From Desulfovibrio cuneatus DSM 11391 (lineage in GTDB: Bacteria; Desulfobacterota; Desulfovibrionia; Desulfovibrionales; Desulfovibrionaceae): a DNA stretch of 48,631 nucleotides. The stretch covers positions 1 to 48,631 of the forward strand of contig NZ_AUCY01000026.1 of the NCBI RefSeq assembly GCF_000430005.1. The letters run 5' to 3'. A program made the translations under genes and the position numbers. Below, in pieces: positions 1 through 8,699 of this stretch (position 1 is its first letter; each line of letters begins with the position of its first letter). The notes under the pieces were generated by a model. The model worked only from the letters and a program-made list of their open reading frames with translations, did no database searches and was not told the origin of the DNA.

Positions 1-51
1 CACGCTGTTTTTTATTCAGTACCCCAAAATGGGGTGGAGGAGGGTGGGGGT

Positions 52-102
52 GTGGGGGAGGGAACCAGAAGGGCTTCAAGCCCTTGGGGTTCCCTCCCCC
101 AC
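52..102 (-). terminator. Long hairpin enclosing the xseA stop codon
   Basis: The arms at 52-66 and 88-102 are perfect 15-nt inverted complements (GTGGGGGAGGGAACC against GGTTCCCTCCCCCAC). Inside them, after a 2-nt symmetric interruption, is a second perfect 8-bp pair (69-76 with 78-85). The xseA stop codon (76-78) lies in the apical loop and the last xseA codons form one arm. No clear U-tract follows in the direction of transcription, so it may be a 3'-end stabiliser rather than a classical intrinsic terminator. Confidence 0.55.
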
Positions 103-1497
103 ATTCTTATCTCTTTCTTCCCCGTCCACCGTTACATCAATGGCCCCTTGGTGCAGGGTCACGTGCAGGTGCTGGCCGGGGGTTACGGCATTGGCGCTGC
201 GTATGAACTGGCCTTGGCTGTTTTGCACCAGGGCATAGCCGCGGGCCAGGGGTGCGTGCGGGTTCACGGCTTCCAGGCGCAGGCTAAGGCGTTCCACGCG
301 GTGCAGGGCTTCCATAACGCGCATGTCGCCGCTGTGGGCAAGGCGCTGGGTAAGGGAAGCAAGTCGGGCCTGTTCACGGGGCAGGCGCTGTGCAGCGCGG
401 CCAAGGCCTACGTGCAGCCGGGCCAACTGGGCAGCCTGGGTGGCAATATTCTGGGGTGGGGAGCGGCGCAGGGCTTCGGTAAGGTTTTGCAAGCGCTGCC
501 CCCACAGGGCCAGCTTGCGCTGGGGGCTTTGCCAGTGCAGGGCCTGGGTATAATGGATAAGGACCCCGGCACGTTGGGTAAGCTGGCGGGTGCCTGCGGC
601 GTGCAGCTTGGTGTGCAGGGTATGTAGCCGCTCATACAGGGCGGTGCGTTCCGGCCAGAGTAATTGGGCAGCATGGGTGGGGGTGGCGGCGCGCACGTCT
701 GCCGTGAGGTCTGCCAGGGTAAAGTCCACCTCGTGGCCAATGCCTGCCAGCACGGGTACCGGGGCTTCAAACACGGCCTTGGCAACCCGTTCATCGTTAA
801 AGGCCCACAAATCTTCCAGGGAACCACCACCGCGTACCAGCACAATAACGTCTGCCTGCCCTTGCTGGCGAATACGTGTTATGGCCCGCAAAATGGCTTC
901 CGGCGCTTCTGCCCCTTGCACTTGCACAGGGTACAGGCGCACGGTGCTGCCGTGGCCCCGTGTTTCGGCAATGCGTAAAAAGTCGTACACCGCTGCCCCG
1001 TGGGGGGAGGTGATAAGGGCAATATTCTTGGGGTGGCTGGGCAGGGGGCGCTTGCGTTCCAGGTTGAAGTAGCCCAGCTCATACAGCTTGGCCCGCAGGC
1101 GGTCAAATTCTGCCTGCAAACTGCCAATGCCTGCTTCTTCCGCCAGCTCCACCACCATTTGGTAGGAGCCACGGGGGCCGTATACCGTAAGGCGGCCCGC
1201 ACAAATAATTTCCTGCCCGTTGGCCAGGGTTTGGGCCAGGTTGGGGCGGGTGCCTTCTTCAAACACTTCCCCGGTCAGGGGGTCGAACTGCTGGGCACGG
1301 GTTTGCTGTTGCTTGAACCACACGGCAGCCAGGGTATTTTCCGCATCGCGCAGGGAAAAATAGAGGTGCCCGGAGGCAGGCCGGGAAACGTTGGTGACCT
1401 GCCCGCGCACCCACACAAACGGAAACGCGCCCTCAAGCCGGGCCTTAATGGCCCGGGTGAGGGCGGTAACGGAAAGGATTTGTCCTTCCCCTGCCAT
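76..1497 (-). CDS. xseA: Exodeoxyribonuclease VII large subunit
   Basis: Catalytic subunit of cytoplasmic exonuclease VII, which with the small subunit XseB cuts single-stranded DNA into oligonucleotides. The 473-aa product begins with the OB-fold DNA-binding domain (ILSVTALTRAIK, then WVRGQVTNVSRPASGHLYFS). The catalytic domain follows, with the hallmark GGGSLEDLWAFNDE and GIGHEVDFTLADL, then a long helical region and the C-terminal LARGYALV segment. Length is normal. I chose the ATG at 1497: the reading frame stays open to 1545, but that longer version would overlap the end of proS, whereas 1497 starts 4 nt after the proS stop and gives the usual N-terminus. It therefore probably forms an operon with proS. 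xseB is not in the window. Confidence 0.95.
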   Translation of the reverse strand: MAGEGQILSVTALTRAIKARLEGAFPFVWVRGQVTNVSRPASGHLYFSLRDAENTLAAVWFKQQQTRAQQFDPLTGEVFEEGTRPNLAQTLANGQEIICAGRLTVYGPRGSYQMVVELAEEAGIGSLQAEFDRLRAKLYELGYFNLERKRPLPSHPKNIALITSPHGAAVYDFLRIAETRGHGSTVRLYPVQVQGAEAPEAILRAITRIRQQGQADVIVLVRGGGSLEDLWAFNDERVAKAVFEAPVPVLAGIGHEVDFTLADLTADVRAATPTHAAQLLWPERTALYERLHTLHTKLHAAGTRQLTQRAGVLIHYTQALHWQSPQRKLALWGQRLQNLTEALRRSPPQNIATQAAQLARLHVGLGRAAQRLPREQARLASLTQRLAHSGDMRVMEALHRVERLSLRLEAVNPHAPLARGYALVQNSQGQFIRSANAVTPGQHLHVTLHQGAIDVTVDGEERDKNVGEGTPRA

Positions 1498-1501
1498 GGG
1501 G

Positions 1502-3226
1502 CTACATACCCCAACTGGCGTAAACGCTGTTTTTCCAGGTGACAAAGGCTTCCATAAACCCTTGGGCGGGCAGTTCCACCTTTTCTCCGGTTTTACGGTT
1601 TTTGGCTTCCACTACGCCACGGGCAAGGCCTTTGGCCCCCACCACAAGCTGCATGGGCGCGCCAATAAGGTCGGCATCGTTAAACTTCACGCCGGGGCGC
1701 TCTTCACGGTCGTCCAGCAGTATGTCCAGCCCAAGTTCCTGAATTTGGCGGTACATTTCTTCTGCCGGGCCAAATACCGCTTCATTGGCAGGGTCAAGGC
1801 ACAGCAGCACCACTTCCATGGGGGCCATGGGCGGGGGGAACACAATGCCTTTATCATCATGGTTCTGTTCAATACAGGAAGCCACCACACGGGTTACCCC
1901 AATGCCGTAACAGCCCATAATCATATCTTTTTCCGCGCCCGTTTCGTCAAGGAACACAGCCTTCATGGCTTTGGAATATTTGGTGCCCAGCTTGAACACG
2001 TGGCCCACTTCAATGCCCCGTGCTGTACCCAGCATTGCGCCGCAGCGCACGCAGGTATCGCCTTCTGCCACAGTGCGCAGGTCCACATAGGCGGTTATTT
2101 TGGCGTCGCGGCGCAGGCTCACGTTGGTCAGGTGGCTATCTGCCTTGTTGGCACCAGCCACCCAGCCTTCACGCTGTTCCAGCTCAAGGTCTGCCAGAAT
2201 GGTGGGCACTTCAAGTGCTACTGGTCCGGCAAAGCCCACAGGGGCTTTCGTCCATTGCTGCACCTGTTCTGGGGTAGCAAGGTGCACTTCGTCGGCATTG
2301 AGGTGGTTTTTCACCTTGATTTCGTTCAGTTCCCTGTCGCCGCGTACCAAAGCTGCCACGGGCTTGCCGTCTACATCCAGCAAAATGGTTTTTACAATGT
2401 GGAAGGCTGGCACTTGCAGGAAGGCCGAAATTTCTTCCACCGAATGTTGGGCCGGGGTAAACACTTCAGCACAGGGGGGGCAGTCTACGCTGCTGGGGGT
2501 ATACGCTACCTTGGCCACGGCGCGTTCCAGGTTGGCGGCATAGTCGCACCCGGTGCAGGACACCACGGTGTCTTCCCCGGTTTGGGCAAGTACCATGAAT
2601 TCATGGGAAAAGCTGCCGCCAATGGAGCCGGAATCGGCCTCCACCGGGCGAAACTTCAAAGCAAGGCGGCTGAAAATGCGGTTGTAGGCGTCGTACATGG
2701 CGCGATAGCTGATGTCTGCGCCCTGGTCGTCCTTATCAAAAGAATAGCCATCTTTCATAATAAATTCACGCCCGCGCATAAGGCCGAAGCGGGGGCGAAT
2801 TTCGTCGCGAAACTTGGTTTGAATCTGGTACAGGGAAAGGGGAAGCTGGCGGTAGGAGCGCACTTCGCCGCGCACCAGGTCGGTCATCACTTCTTCATGG
2901 GTGGGGCCAAGGCAGTAGTGGCGGTCGTGGCGGTCGGTAAAGCGCAGCAGTTCCTTGCCGTATAATTCCCAGCGGCCAGACTCAACCCACAAATCGCCGG
3001 GCTGTACGGCGGGCAGCAGCACTTCCTGCGAGCCTGCACGGTTCATTTCTTCCCGCACAATGTTGGAAACCTTGGCAATGGCCCGCAGGCCAAGGGGCAG
3101 GTAGTTGTAAATGCCCGCCGCCAGCTTGCGGATCATGCCAGCACGGGTCATAAGCTGGTGGCTTATGACTTCTGCATCAGCAGGGGCTTCTTTCAGGGTG
3201 GGAATGTAGGATCGGCTCCAGCGCAT
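1502..3226 (-). CDS. proS: Prolyl-tRNA synthetase (bacterial type, with editing domain)
   Basis: Charges tRNA-Pro with proline in the cytoplasm. The 574-aa length fits the bacterial form with an inserted YbaK-like editing domain between class II motifs 2 and 3. Visible signatures are [20 protein letters not shown] near the N-terminus, motif 2 [16 protein letters not shown], a central editing domain (about residues 225-390), motif 3 [12 protein letters not shown] and a C-terminal anticodon-binding domain with [19 protein letters not shown]. The start at 3226 is preceded by GGAG about 8 nt upstream. The 277-bp space before it, after ispG, is almost wholly filled by a dispersed repeat. Confidence 0.97.
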   Translation of the reverse strand: MRWSRSYIPTLKEAPADAEVISHQLMTRAGMIRKLAAGIYNYLPLGLRAIAKVSNIVREEMNRAGSQEVLLPAVQPGDLWVESGRWELYGKELLRFTDRHDRHYCLGPTHEEVMTDLVRGEVRSYRQLPLSLYQIQTKFRDEIRPRFGLMRGREFIMKDGYSFDKDDQGADISYRAMYDAYNRIFSRLALKFRPVEADSGSIGGSFSHEFMVLAQTGEDTVVSCTGCDYAANLERAVAKVAYTPSSVDCPPCAEVFTPAQHSVEEISAFLQVPAFHIVKTILLDVDGKPVAALVRGDRELNEIKVKNHLNADEVHLATPEQVQQWTKAPVGFAGPVALEVPTILADLELEQREGWVAGANKADSHLTNVSLRRDAKITAYVDLRTVAEGDTCVRCGAMLGTARGIEVGHVFKLGTKYSKAMKAVFLDETGAEKDMIMGCYGIGVTRVVASCIEQNHDDKGIVFPPPMAPMEVVLLCLDPANEAVFGPAEEMYRQIQELGLDILLDDREERPGVKFNDADLIGAPMQLVVGAKGLARGVVEAKNRKTGEKVELPAQGFMEAFVTWKNSVYASWGM

Positions 3227-3273
3227 GGTATTTCTCCGTAATATAATTAGTGTTGGTCGTGTTCAGTTATGAT

Positions 3274-3502
3274 TTGGGGGACGCTGTCCCCCAATCCCCC
3301 TGCAAGGGACGTGACGCCCCTTGACCCCCATTTGCGTGCAGCTTTTCGCAAAACGAAAAGCTGCACGCTGAGGTGGGGTTCCAAGAGGACAATTGTGCAG
3401 GAAGCACAATTGGGAACTGCCCACAGGGCAGGAGCCGAAGGCCGAGGCCCAGGAAGGGCCGAGTCAATCATGCCCTTGGCGGAGGGGGACAGCGTCCCCC
3501 AA
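3274..3502. repeat. Dispersed structured repeat, family A, copy 1
   Basis: A chain of hairpins fills the ispG-proS space. In order: a terminal palindrome GGGGGACGCTGTCCCCC (3276-3292); a 15-bp stem with loop CAAAA (3334-3348 with 3354-3368); a 9-bp stem CAATTGTGC/GCACAATTG with loop AGGAA (3390-3412); CTGCCC/GGGCAG with loop ACA (3417-3431); GGCCC/GGGCC with loop AGGAA (3446-3460); and a closing GGGGGACAGCGTCCCCC palindrome ending at 3500. The copy ends directly at the ispG stop codon. Related copies lie at 4615-4796 (inverted), 6864-7100 and, partly, 13081-13140. Confidence 0.85.
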
Positions 3503-4570
3503 TTAGCGTTCTTGTAAAAAAGCCTCAATTTCTTGCATCAGGGCATTGAGTAATTCCTGTTGGCCTCCGGTAACAGAGCCCACCACCTGTCCTTTGCGGA
3601 ACAGGATGCCTTTGCCCCTGCCGCCAGCAATGCCCACATCGGCTTCGCGTGCTTCGCCGGGGCCGTTCACCACGCAGCCCATAACGGCCACGGTGAACGT
3701 TTGGGAAACATGGGCGAGGCGTTCTTCCACCGCTTGTGCAAGGCCAATAAGGTCAATTTCCGTGCGGCCGCAGGTGGGGCAGGAAATTATCTCCGGGCCA
3801 CGCTGGCGCAGCCCAAGGGAGCGCAGAATTTGCCAGGCCACTTCCACTTCCCGCACGGGGTCGTGGGTGAGGGAAACGCGGATAGTATCACCGAGGCCTT
3901 CAGACAGCAATATGCCAATACCTACAGCCGATTTTACTGCCCCGCGTAGCAGGGTGCCTGCCTCGGTAATGCCTGTGTGCAGGGGGTAGGGGCAACGGCT
4001 GGCCAGCAGGCGGTACGCGGCTAAAGTGTCTGGCACAGAAGACGATTTCAGGGAAATCTTGATGGCCTCAAACCCGCGCTTTTCCAACAGGGCCACATGG
4101 CTCATGGCACTTTCCACCAGTGCTTCCGGGGTGGGGCCGTGGAAGCGGTGCAGCAGTTCTTTTTCCAGTGAACCTGCGTTTACCCCAATGCGAATGGGGG
4201 CCTTGTGAGCCTTGGCAGCGTCCACCACCATGTCTACCTTGGCAGGGCCGCCAATGTTGCCGGGGTTAATGCGCAAGGCTGCGGCGCCCCCTTCCAGGCT
4301 AGCCACGGCAAGGCGGGCGTCAAAATGGATGTCTGCCACCACAGGCAGGGGGGAGGCAGCACACAGGGCGGGCATGGCTTTGGCGGCGGTGTCGTCTGGC
4401 ACGGCAACACGCACAATTTCACACCCGGCGGCAGCAAGGCGCTCTATCTGGGCCAGGGTGGCGGGCACGTCCCGCGTGTCTGTGTTGGTCATGCTTTGCA
4501 CAACCACAGGGGCACCGCCCCCAATGGGAACAGAACCTATGTGAATTTGCCGGGTGGTGTGGTTGTTCAT
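3503..4570 (-). CDS. ispG: 4-hydroxy-3-methylbut-2-enyl diphosphate synthase
   Basis: Iron-sulfur enzyme of the MEP isoprenoid pathway that reductively opens the cyclic diphosphate MEcPP to HMBPP. The 355-aa product is the short bacterial form (TIM barrel plus C-terminal iron-sulfur domain). Cluster ligands are visible as SCPTCGRTEIDL (Cys264, Cys267) and MGCVVNGPGEA (Cys299, with conserved Glu306). The N-terminal barrel shows VQSMTNTDTRDV and VADIHFD. Both flanks are occupied by copies of the family A repeat, so it may be transcribed separately from proS and selB. The start gives the standard N-terminus. Confidence 0.96.
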   Translation of the reverse strand: MNNHTTRQIHIGSVPIGGGAPVVVQSMTNTDTRDVPATLAQIERLAAAGCEIVRVAVPDDTAAKAMPALCAASPLPVVADIHFDARLAVASLEGGAAALRINPGNIGGPAKVDMVVDAAKAHKAPIRIGVNAGSLEKELLHRFHGPTPEALVESAMSHVALLEKRGFEAIKISLKSSSVPDTLAAYRLLASRCPYPLHTGITEAGTLLRGAVKSAVGIGILLSEGLGDTIRVSLTHDPVREVEVAWQILRSLGLRQRGPEIISCPTCGRTEIDLIGLAQAVEERLAHVSQTFTVAVMGCVVNGPGEAREADVGIAGGRGKGILFRKGQVVGSVTGGQQELLNALMQEIEAFLQER

Positions 4571-4614
4571 CTATGCCTCATCATTATGCTGTATGAGAGA
4601 ATACTATTGATTTT

Positions 4615-4796
4615 ATTTGGGAAGGCTCTGCCTCCCCAAACCCCTCCGCCAAGGGCATGATTGACTCGGCCCTTCCTGGGCCTCGGCCTTCGGCTCCTGC
4701 CCTGTGGGCAGTTCCCAATTGTGCTTCCTGCACAATTGTCCCCCTGCAAGGGGCGTCACGTCCCTTGCAGGGGGATTGGGGGACAGCGTCCCCCAA
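4615..4796. repeat. Dispersed structured repeat, family A, copy 2 (inverted)
   Basis: The same element as at 3274-3502 but in the opposite orientation, between selB and ispG. It keeps the AGGAA-loop hairpins, the CTGCCC/GGGCAG hairpin and the terminal GGGGGACAGCGTCCCCC palindrome. It lacks the roughly 70-bp segment holding the 15-bp stem. One end is the GGGGAGGC-AGA-GCCTTCCC hairpin shared with copy 3 rather than the palindrome of copy 1. The element is therefore modular. Confidence 0.85.
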
Positions 4797-4812
4797 CAAA
4801 AATCAGCACTTC

Positions 4813-6816
4813 CTATTTTTGCCGTAATTGGCGGGCGTCACCAACGCGGACTGTTAGGCGTATGGTGTCGAAGTGTTCCAATAGGGCTACAAGAAACTTG
4901 CGTGAAAGTCCTGTTACTTCTTTCAGGCCTGCCAGGTCAATGCTTTGGTGTGTGTCGAACCAGCGTACGGTTTTCTCTTTCAGGCTATCAAGGGCTTTGG
5001 TTTCGTACCAAATGCCATCAGCCACCTTCACAATTTCGCCATCGTCCTGCATAAGCTTGATAACCGCTGCTGCGTCCTTGGGGTCTGTTTGCAGGGCTTC
5101 CAGCACATCTTTCATGTTGGGTGGGGTAATGCCCCCCTGGGTGTGGGCTTGTAGAATGGCGGCCCGCAGTTTGCCCTGGTCGGAAGCAAGGCTTACCTTG
5201 TGCCCCGGCAGGTGCAGCACGTCGCCTGCCAGTACTAGTGTTCCTTGGCGCACAAGGCGCTCCATAATAAAATGGGCCAGCTTGGGGGGCAGGCTTTTTC
5301 CCCAGCCGGAAAGCATTTCGTTGCGGCCTGGCCCCTGCTTCATGGGGTTTGCCTTGTGGTGGGCAGTTACAGCGGCAAGGCAGGTTTCGGAAAGGTGCCC
5401 AATGGCCCCTTCCCCCAGGTAGCGGCGTTCTTCTTTGTCTACACAAAAAGCAAGTTGCTTTGCCCCAAGGTGGGCCAAAAGCTTTTCCAGGGGCTTGGCC
5501 CCGGCACTGGTAAGCACCGCCAGTTCTTGGAAGGTTGCCCCTGCTTCCCCGGCAAGGTCAAGGGCGGCAATGGCTTGCAAGGCGTCGGGCTGCTGTTCCG
5601 GGGGGAGTGATTGTTTTTTAGCCCCTTTACCTTCCGGCTCGCCTGCTGCCTGCTGTGGTGGCGCAGTGGGGGCAATGGTGGTGGCAAGACGGTGCAGGGC
5701 AGCGCACTGGCTGGCAAAATGGCTGCTTTTGCGGCGCAGGCCAAGGCCCAGAGGGTGCAATAGCACGCCCCCTGCCACAGTGCGCAAGGGAGAAAAAGAG
5801 CGTAGCACGCAGCGGTCGCCAAACACGCCCACCATGGGCTCGGTAAAGCGGGCCTCGCACAGGGCGGTTTCCCCTGGGCCAAGCTGGTCTACTTCCGGGA
5901 AATAGAGCTGGGCCTGCACACTTTTGGCTCCGTGGTGCAGGTGCACGGTGGTGCGCTGCTTCAGGGGCCGGGGGGAAGAAGAGAGGCAGGTGAGCTCCAG
6001 CAAAAACCGTTGGCTGGGGAACAGGGTGCCGGGGTGGGCCAACACGTCGCCCCTGTGAATGTCTTCCACGGCAAGGTTTTGCAGGTTAATGGCAGTGCGC
6101 TGCCCGGCAGGGCTGCTTTGGGCGGTGCTGCCGTGGCTTTGCAGGCTGCGCACACGGCTGGGCAGCAGGCGCGGGTATAAGGTTACGTCTTCTCCCACGG
6201 CGGCTGTGCCGGAAATCATGGTGCCGGTGACCACTGTGCCGTGCCCTTTCATGGTGAACACGCGGTCTACGGGCAGGCGGAACAGGTCGGCCCGGCGCTT
6301 GGGGGCCAGGGTGGTGGCCAGTTCTTCCAAAAAGGCCACCAGCGGCTCCATGCCTTGCCCGGTGTGGGCTGAAAGGGGAAACACAGGGGCGTTTTCCATG
6401 AACGTGCCATGCAAAAAGGCGGCAATGTCTTCCTGGGCAAGCTCCAGCAGTTCTTCGTCTACCATGTCTGTTTTGGTAATGACCACGGCCCCGCGCCCAA
6501 TGCCAAGCAGGGAACATATTTCCAGGTGCTCGCGGGTTTGGGGCATAACGCCTTCGTCCGCGGCAATCACCAGCAGCACAAAGTCGATGCCAGAAGCGCC
6601 CGCCACCATGGTGTGCACAAACTTTTCGTGGCCGGGTACGTCCACAATGGAAAGACGCCCCCCGCCGGAAAGGGGCAAGTGGGCAAACCCCAGTTCAATG
6701 GTAATGCCACGGGTTTTTTCTTCAAGCAGTCTGTCGCAATCTGTGCCGGTAAGGCGGCGCACAAGGCTTGTTTTGCCGTGGTCAATGTGGCCTGCTGTTC
6801 CTACTACCAAAGGCAT
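4813..6816 (-). CDS. selB: Selenocysteine-specific elongation factor SelB
   Basis: GTPase that delivers selenocysteinyl-tRNA to UGA codons marked by a SECIS hairpin. The 667-aa product shows the G1 motif GTAGHIDHGKTSLV (residues 6-19), G3 DVPGHEKFV, G4 TKTDMVDE, EF-Tu-like beta-barrel domains and a C-terminal part expected to be winged-helix SECIS binding (about residues 400-667). The frame stays open to 7059, but the extra 81 residues only translate the neighbouring repeat. The ATG at 6816 starts MPLVVGTAGHIDHG and has AAGGAG 6 nt upstream. Its presence implies that the organism makes selenoproteins. selA, selC and selD are not in the window. Confidence 0.96.
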   Translation of the reverse strand: MPLVVGTAGHIDHGKTSLVRRLTGTDCDRLLEEKTRGITIELGFAHLPLSGGGRLSIVDVPGHEKFVHTMVAGASGIDFVLLVIAADEGVMPQTREHLEICSLLGIGRGAVVITKTDMVDEELLELAQEDIAAFLHGTFMENAPVFPLSAHTGQGMEPLVAFLEELATTLAPKRRADLFRLPVDRVFTMKGHGTVVTGTMISGTAAVGEDVTLYPRLLPSRVRSLQSHGSTAQSSPAGQRTAINLQNLAVEDIHRGDVLAHPGTLFPSQRFLLELTCLSSSPRPLKQRTTVHLHHGAKSVQAQLYFPEVDQLGPGETALCEARFTEPMVGVFGDRCVLRSFSPLRTVAGGVLLHPLGLGLRRKSSHFASQCAALHRLATTIAPTAPPQQAAGEPEGKGAKKQSLPPEQQPDALQAIAALDLAGEAGATFQELAVLTSAGAKPLEKLLAHLGAKQLAFCVDKEERRYLGEGAIGHLSETCLAAVTAHHKANPMKQGPGRNEMLSGWGKSLPPKLAHFIMERLVRQGTLVLAGDVLHLPGHKVSLASDQGKLRAAILQAHTQGGITPPNMKDVLEALQTDPKDAAAVIKLMQDDGEIVKVADGIWYETKALDSLKEKTVRWFDTHQSIDLAGLKEVTGLSRKFLVALLEHFDTIRLTVRVGDARQLRQK

Positions 6817-6863
6817 GAAGGCTCCTTTTGGAAAAAATTGCGCATGACTTTTCTTGATTTTTA

Positions 6864-7100
6864 TTGGGGGACGCTGTCCCCCAGCCCCTGCAAGGGGAAT
6901 GATTCCCCTTGACCCCCATTTGCGTTCAGCTTTTCGCCATGCGAAAAACTGAATGCTGATGTGGGGTTCCAAGAGGACAATTGTGCAGGAAGCACAATTG
7001 GGAACTGCCCACAGGGCAGGAGCCGAAGGCCGAGGCCCAGGAAGGGCCGAGTCAATCATGCCCTTGGCGGAGGGGTTTGGGGAGGCAGAGCCTTCCCAAA
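6864..7100. repeat. Dispersed structured repeat, family A, copy 3
   Basis: Lies between gpsA and selB in the same orientation as copy 1. It has the GGGGGACGCTGTCCCCC palindrome, the 15-bp stem (6922-6936 with 6942-6956), the AGGAA-loop hairpin, the CTGCCC/GGGCAG hairpin and a closing GGGGAGGC-AGA-GCCTTCCC hairpin. Compared with copy 1, the fifth base pair of the 15-bp stem changes from G-C (3338/3364) to T-A (6926/6952), a compensatory change. One C/A mismatch is also present. Confidence 0.85.
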
Positions 7101-7141
7101 TAAAATAGAGTAGTTTTCAGTTGCAACGGGCGTTTCAGCCC

Positions 7142-8134
7142 TTATTCATCCCGCAAGGCGCGGTTCATCAGTTCCCCCACCACCCGGCGCGGGCTGGCCC
7201 CTTCCTGAACAATGCGGCGCACTGCCTGGGCAACGGGCAGGTCTACCCCCAGTTGTGCCCCCAGGGTACAGGCGGCGTCGGTGGTTTTTACGCCTTCTGC
7301 CACGTTACGCATGCTGGCAGTAATATGCTCCATGCTTTCCCCCCTGCCAAGGCGCAGGCCCACTTGCCTGTTGCGGGAAAGGTCCCCGGTGCAGGTAAGG
7401 ACCAAGTCGCCCATGCCGGAAAGCCCCATAAAGGTAGGGGCTTGCGCCCCAAGGGAAACCCCAAGGCGGCTCATTTCGGCAAGGCTGCGGGTGATGAGGG
7501 CGGCGCGGGCGCTGTGCCCCAGTTCCAGGCCGTCGCACAGGCCTGCGGCAATGGCCATGACGTTTTTCAGGGCACCGCCAAGCTCCACCCCGGTCACGTC
7601 CGGGCTGGAATACACCCGGAACAGGGAAGAAGAAAGGGCTTCACGCAGGGTGGCCCGCAGGGCTTGTGGGCCGCACCCCAGCACCACGGCAGTGGGTTTG
7701 CCTTCCGTTACTTCATGGGCAAAGGAAGGGCCGGATAAAATGGCATAATTGGTGGCCTGGGTGGGCCACACGGCTTCTACTACGTGCTGCATGGTGCAGG
7801 CGTTGGCCACTTCAATGCCTTTGCTGGTGCAAATGGGAATGGCACTGTGGGGCACCAGGGGGGCAAGGGGGGCAAGGGTTGCCCGCATGTGTTGGCAGGG
7901 CACGGCCAAAAGGCAAATTTCAGCCTTGTGCAGGGCAGCTTCCGGGCTGGTGGTGGCGGCAAGGGCAGGGTGCAGGGCAAGCCCTGGTAAGTACCGCGGG
8001 TTTTCATGCTGCCGGGTAATGGCGGTTGCCTGTTCTTCACTACGCAGCAACATGGTCACGTTGTGGCCCTGGCCTGCAAACAGGTGCCCAAGTGCCGTGC
8101 CCCAACTGCCACCCCCAATAACCGCAATGTGCAT
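7142..8134 (-). CDS. gpsA: NAD(P)-dependent glycerol-3-phosphate dehydrogenase
   Basis: Reduces dihydroxyacetone phosphate to sn-glycerol 3-phosphate, the backbone of phospholipids, in the cytoplasm. The 330-aa product starts with the Rossmann motif AVIGGGSWGTALG and contains PVCQHM-region residues AVPCQHM, SGPSFAHEV, the catalytic helix GVELGGALKNVMAIA and SGMGDLVLTC, all typical of GpsA. The frame is open to 8230, but AAGGA lies 6 nt before the ATG at 8134 and abuts an ATG at 8140, so 8134 is the better start. It is flanked by a family A repeat downstream and a long non-coding stretch upstream. Confidence 0.96.
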   Translation of the reverse strand: MHIAVIGGGSWGTALGHLFAGQGHNVTMLLRSEEQATAITRQHENPRYLPGLALHPALAATTSPEAALHKAEICLLAVPCQHMRATLAPLAPLVPHSAIPICTSKGIEVANACTMQHVVEAVWPTQATNYAILSGPSFAHEVTEGKPTAVVLGCGPQALRATLREALSSSLFRVYSSPDVTGVELGGALKNVMAIAAGLCDGLELGHSARAALITRSLAEMSRLGVSLGAQAPTFMGLSGMGDLVLTCTGDLSRNRQVGLRLGRGESMEHITASMRNVAEGVKTTDAACTLGAQLGVDLPVAQAVRRIVQEGASPRRVVGELMNRALRDE

Positions 8135-8699
8135 AGTCATTCCTTCAAAAAAGCAAAAAGATTCTGGAAAGAGCGTTGCTGCCAGGCCTGCTACCAGAGC
8201 GGGTTTTTGTTGCAAATAGCAAAGAAGCACCTGCCACTGCCATTATGGCAGATAAACCAACGCCTGAAAAGGCTGGGATGAGGCTTTTTATGGGCAGAGG
8301 GCTGTTTTTCCTGTGCCGTTGGGGGAATGGGTGCATCTTTAGCACGCTGTTGCGTGGTGCTGAGAAAAAACTGTGTCATGAGGAAGGCGTAGCGTAGCCT
8401 GCGGGCAATGCCTTTGTCCCGGTGGGTAATAGTTGGTGGAAGCAAGACCCCTTTTCTGCAGTACAGGAATGACCATTGGCAAGGGCCCAGGAGGCGAGTG
8501 GAAATAAAAGGACATGTAATTTGACAATTAGATAGAGAGGTGTTCTATATTGAAGATGCCGATTTTCCAGACTTTGGCACGTTGGTGACGTGCCTGTGGA
8601 AGCAGTGCTGCCCTGTGTGCAGGGCTGTTGGTAAAGGCTGGGAAGGGAGGCTGGCATTATTCATGCCAGCTTGGCACATAACCAGTGGAGGTTGCAGGT
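8135..8699. other. Intergenic region between divergent gpsA and alcohol dehydrogenase
   Basis: About 565 bp with no gene I can support. Short minus-strand frames at 8145-8445 lack ribosome-binding sites and recognisable sequence. A plausible promoter for the plus-strand dehydrogenase is noted separately at 8521-8551. Confidence 0.5.
8521..8551 (+). promoter_or_regulatory. Candidate sigma-70 promoter for the alcohol dehydrogenase
   Basis: A perfect TTGACA (8521-8526) is followed by TATATT (8546-8551) in an AT-rich stretch. The spacer is 19 nt, or 18 nt if CTATAT is taken as the -10. This is longer than ideal. It lies about 150 nt before the start codon. Confidence 0.45.

Noticed and set aside
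1391-2965. Long plus-strand open frame (524 codons) opposite proS
   Set aside because: It is the antisense of proS in GC-rich DNA, with His/Gly/Phe-rich composition and no recognised domain.
6817-7059. 81-residue N-terminal extension of SelB
   Set aside because: It only translates the family A repeat; the conserved N-terminus and the ribosome-binding site place the start at 6816.
3274-7100. CRISPR array
   Set aside because: The repeats are long, few, differently oriented and kilobases apart, with no regular spacers.
8145-8445. Two overlapping minus-strand frames upstream of gpsA
   Set aside because: Neither has a ribosome-binding site; joining them would need a frameshift, and no family is recognised.
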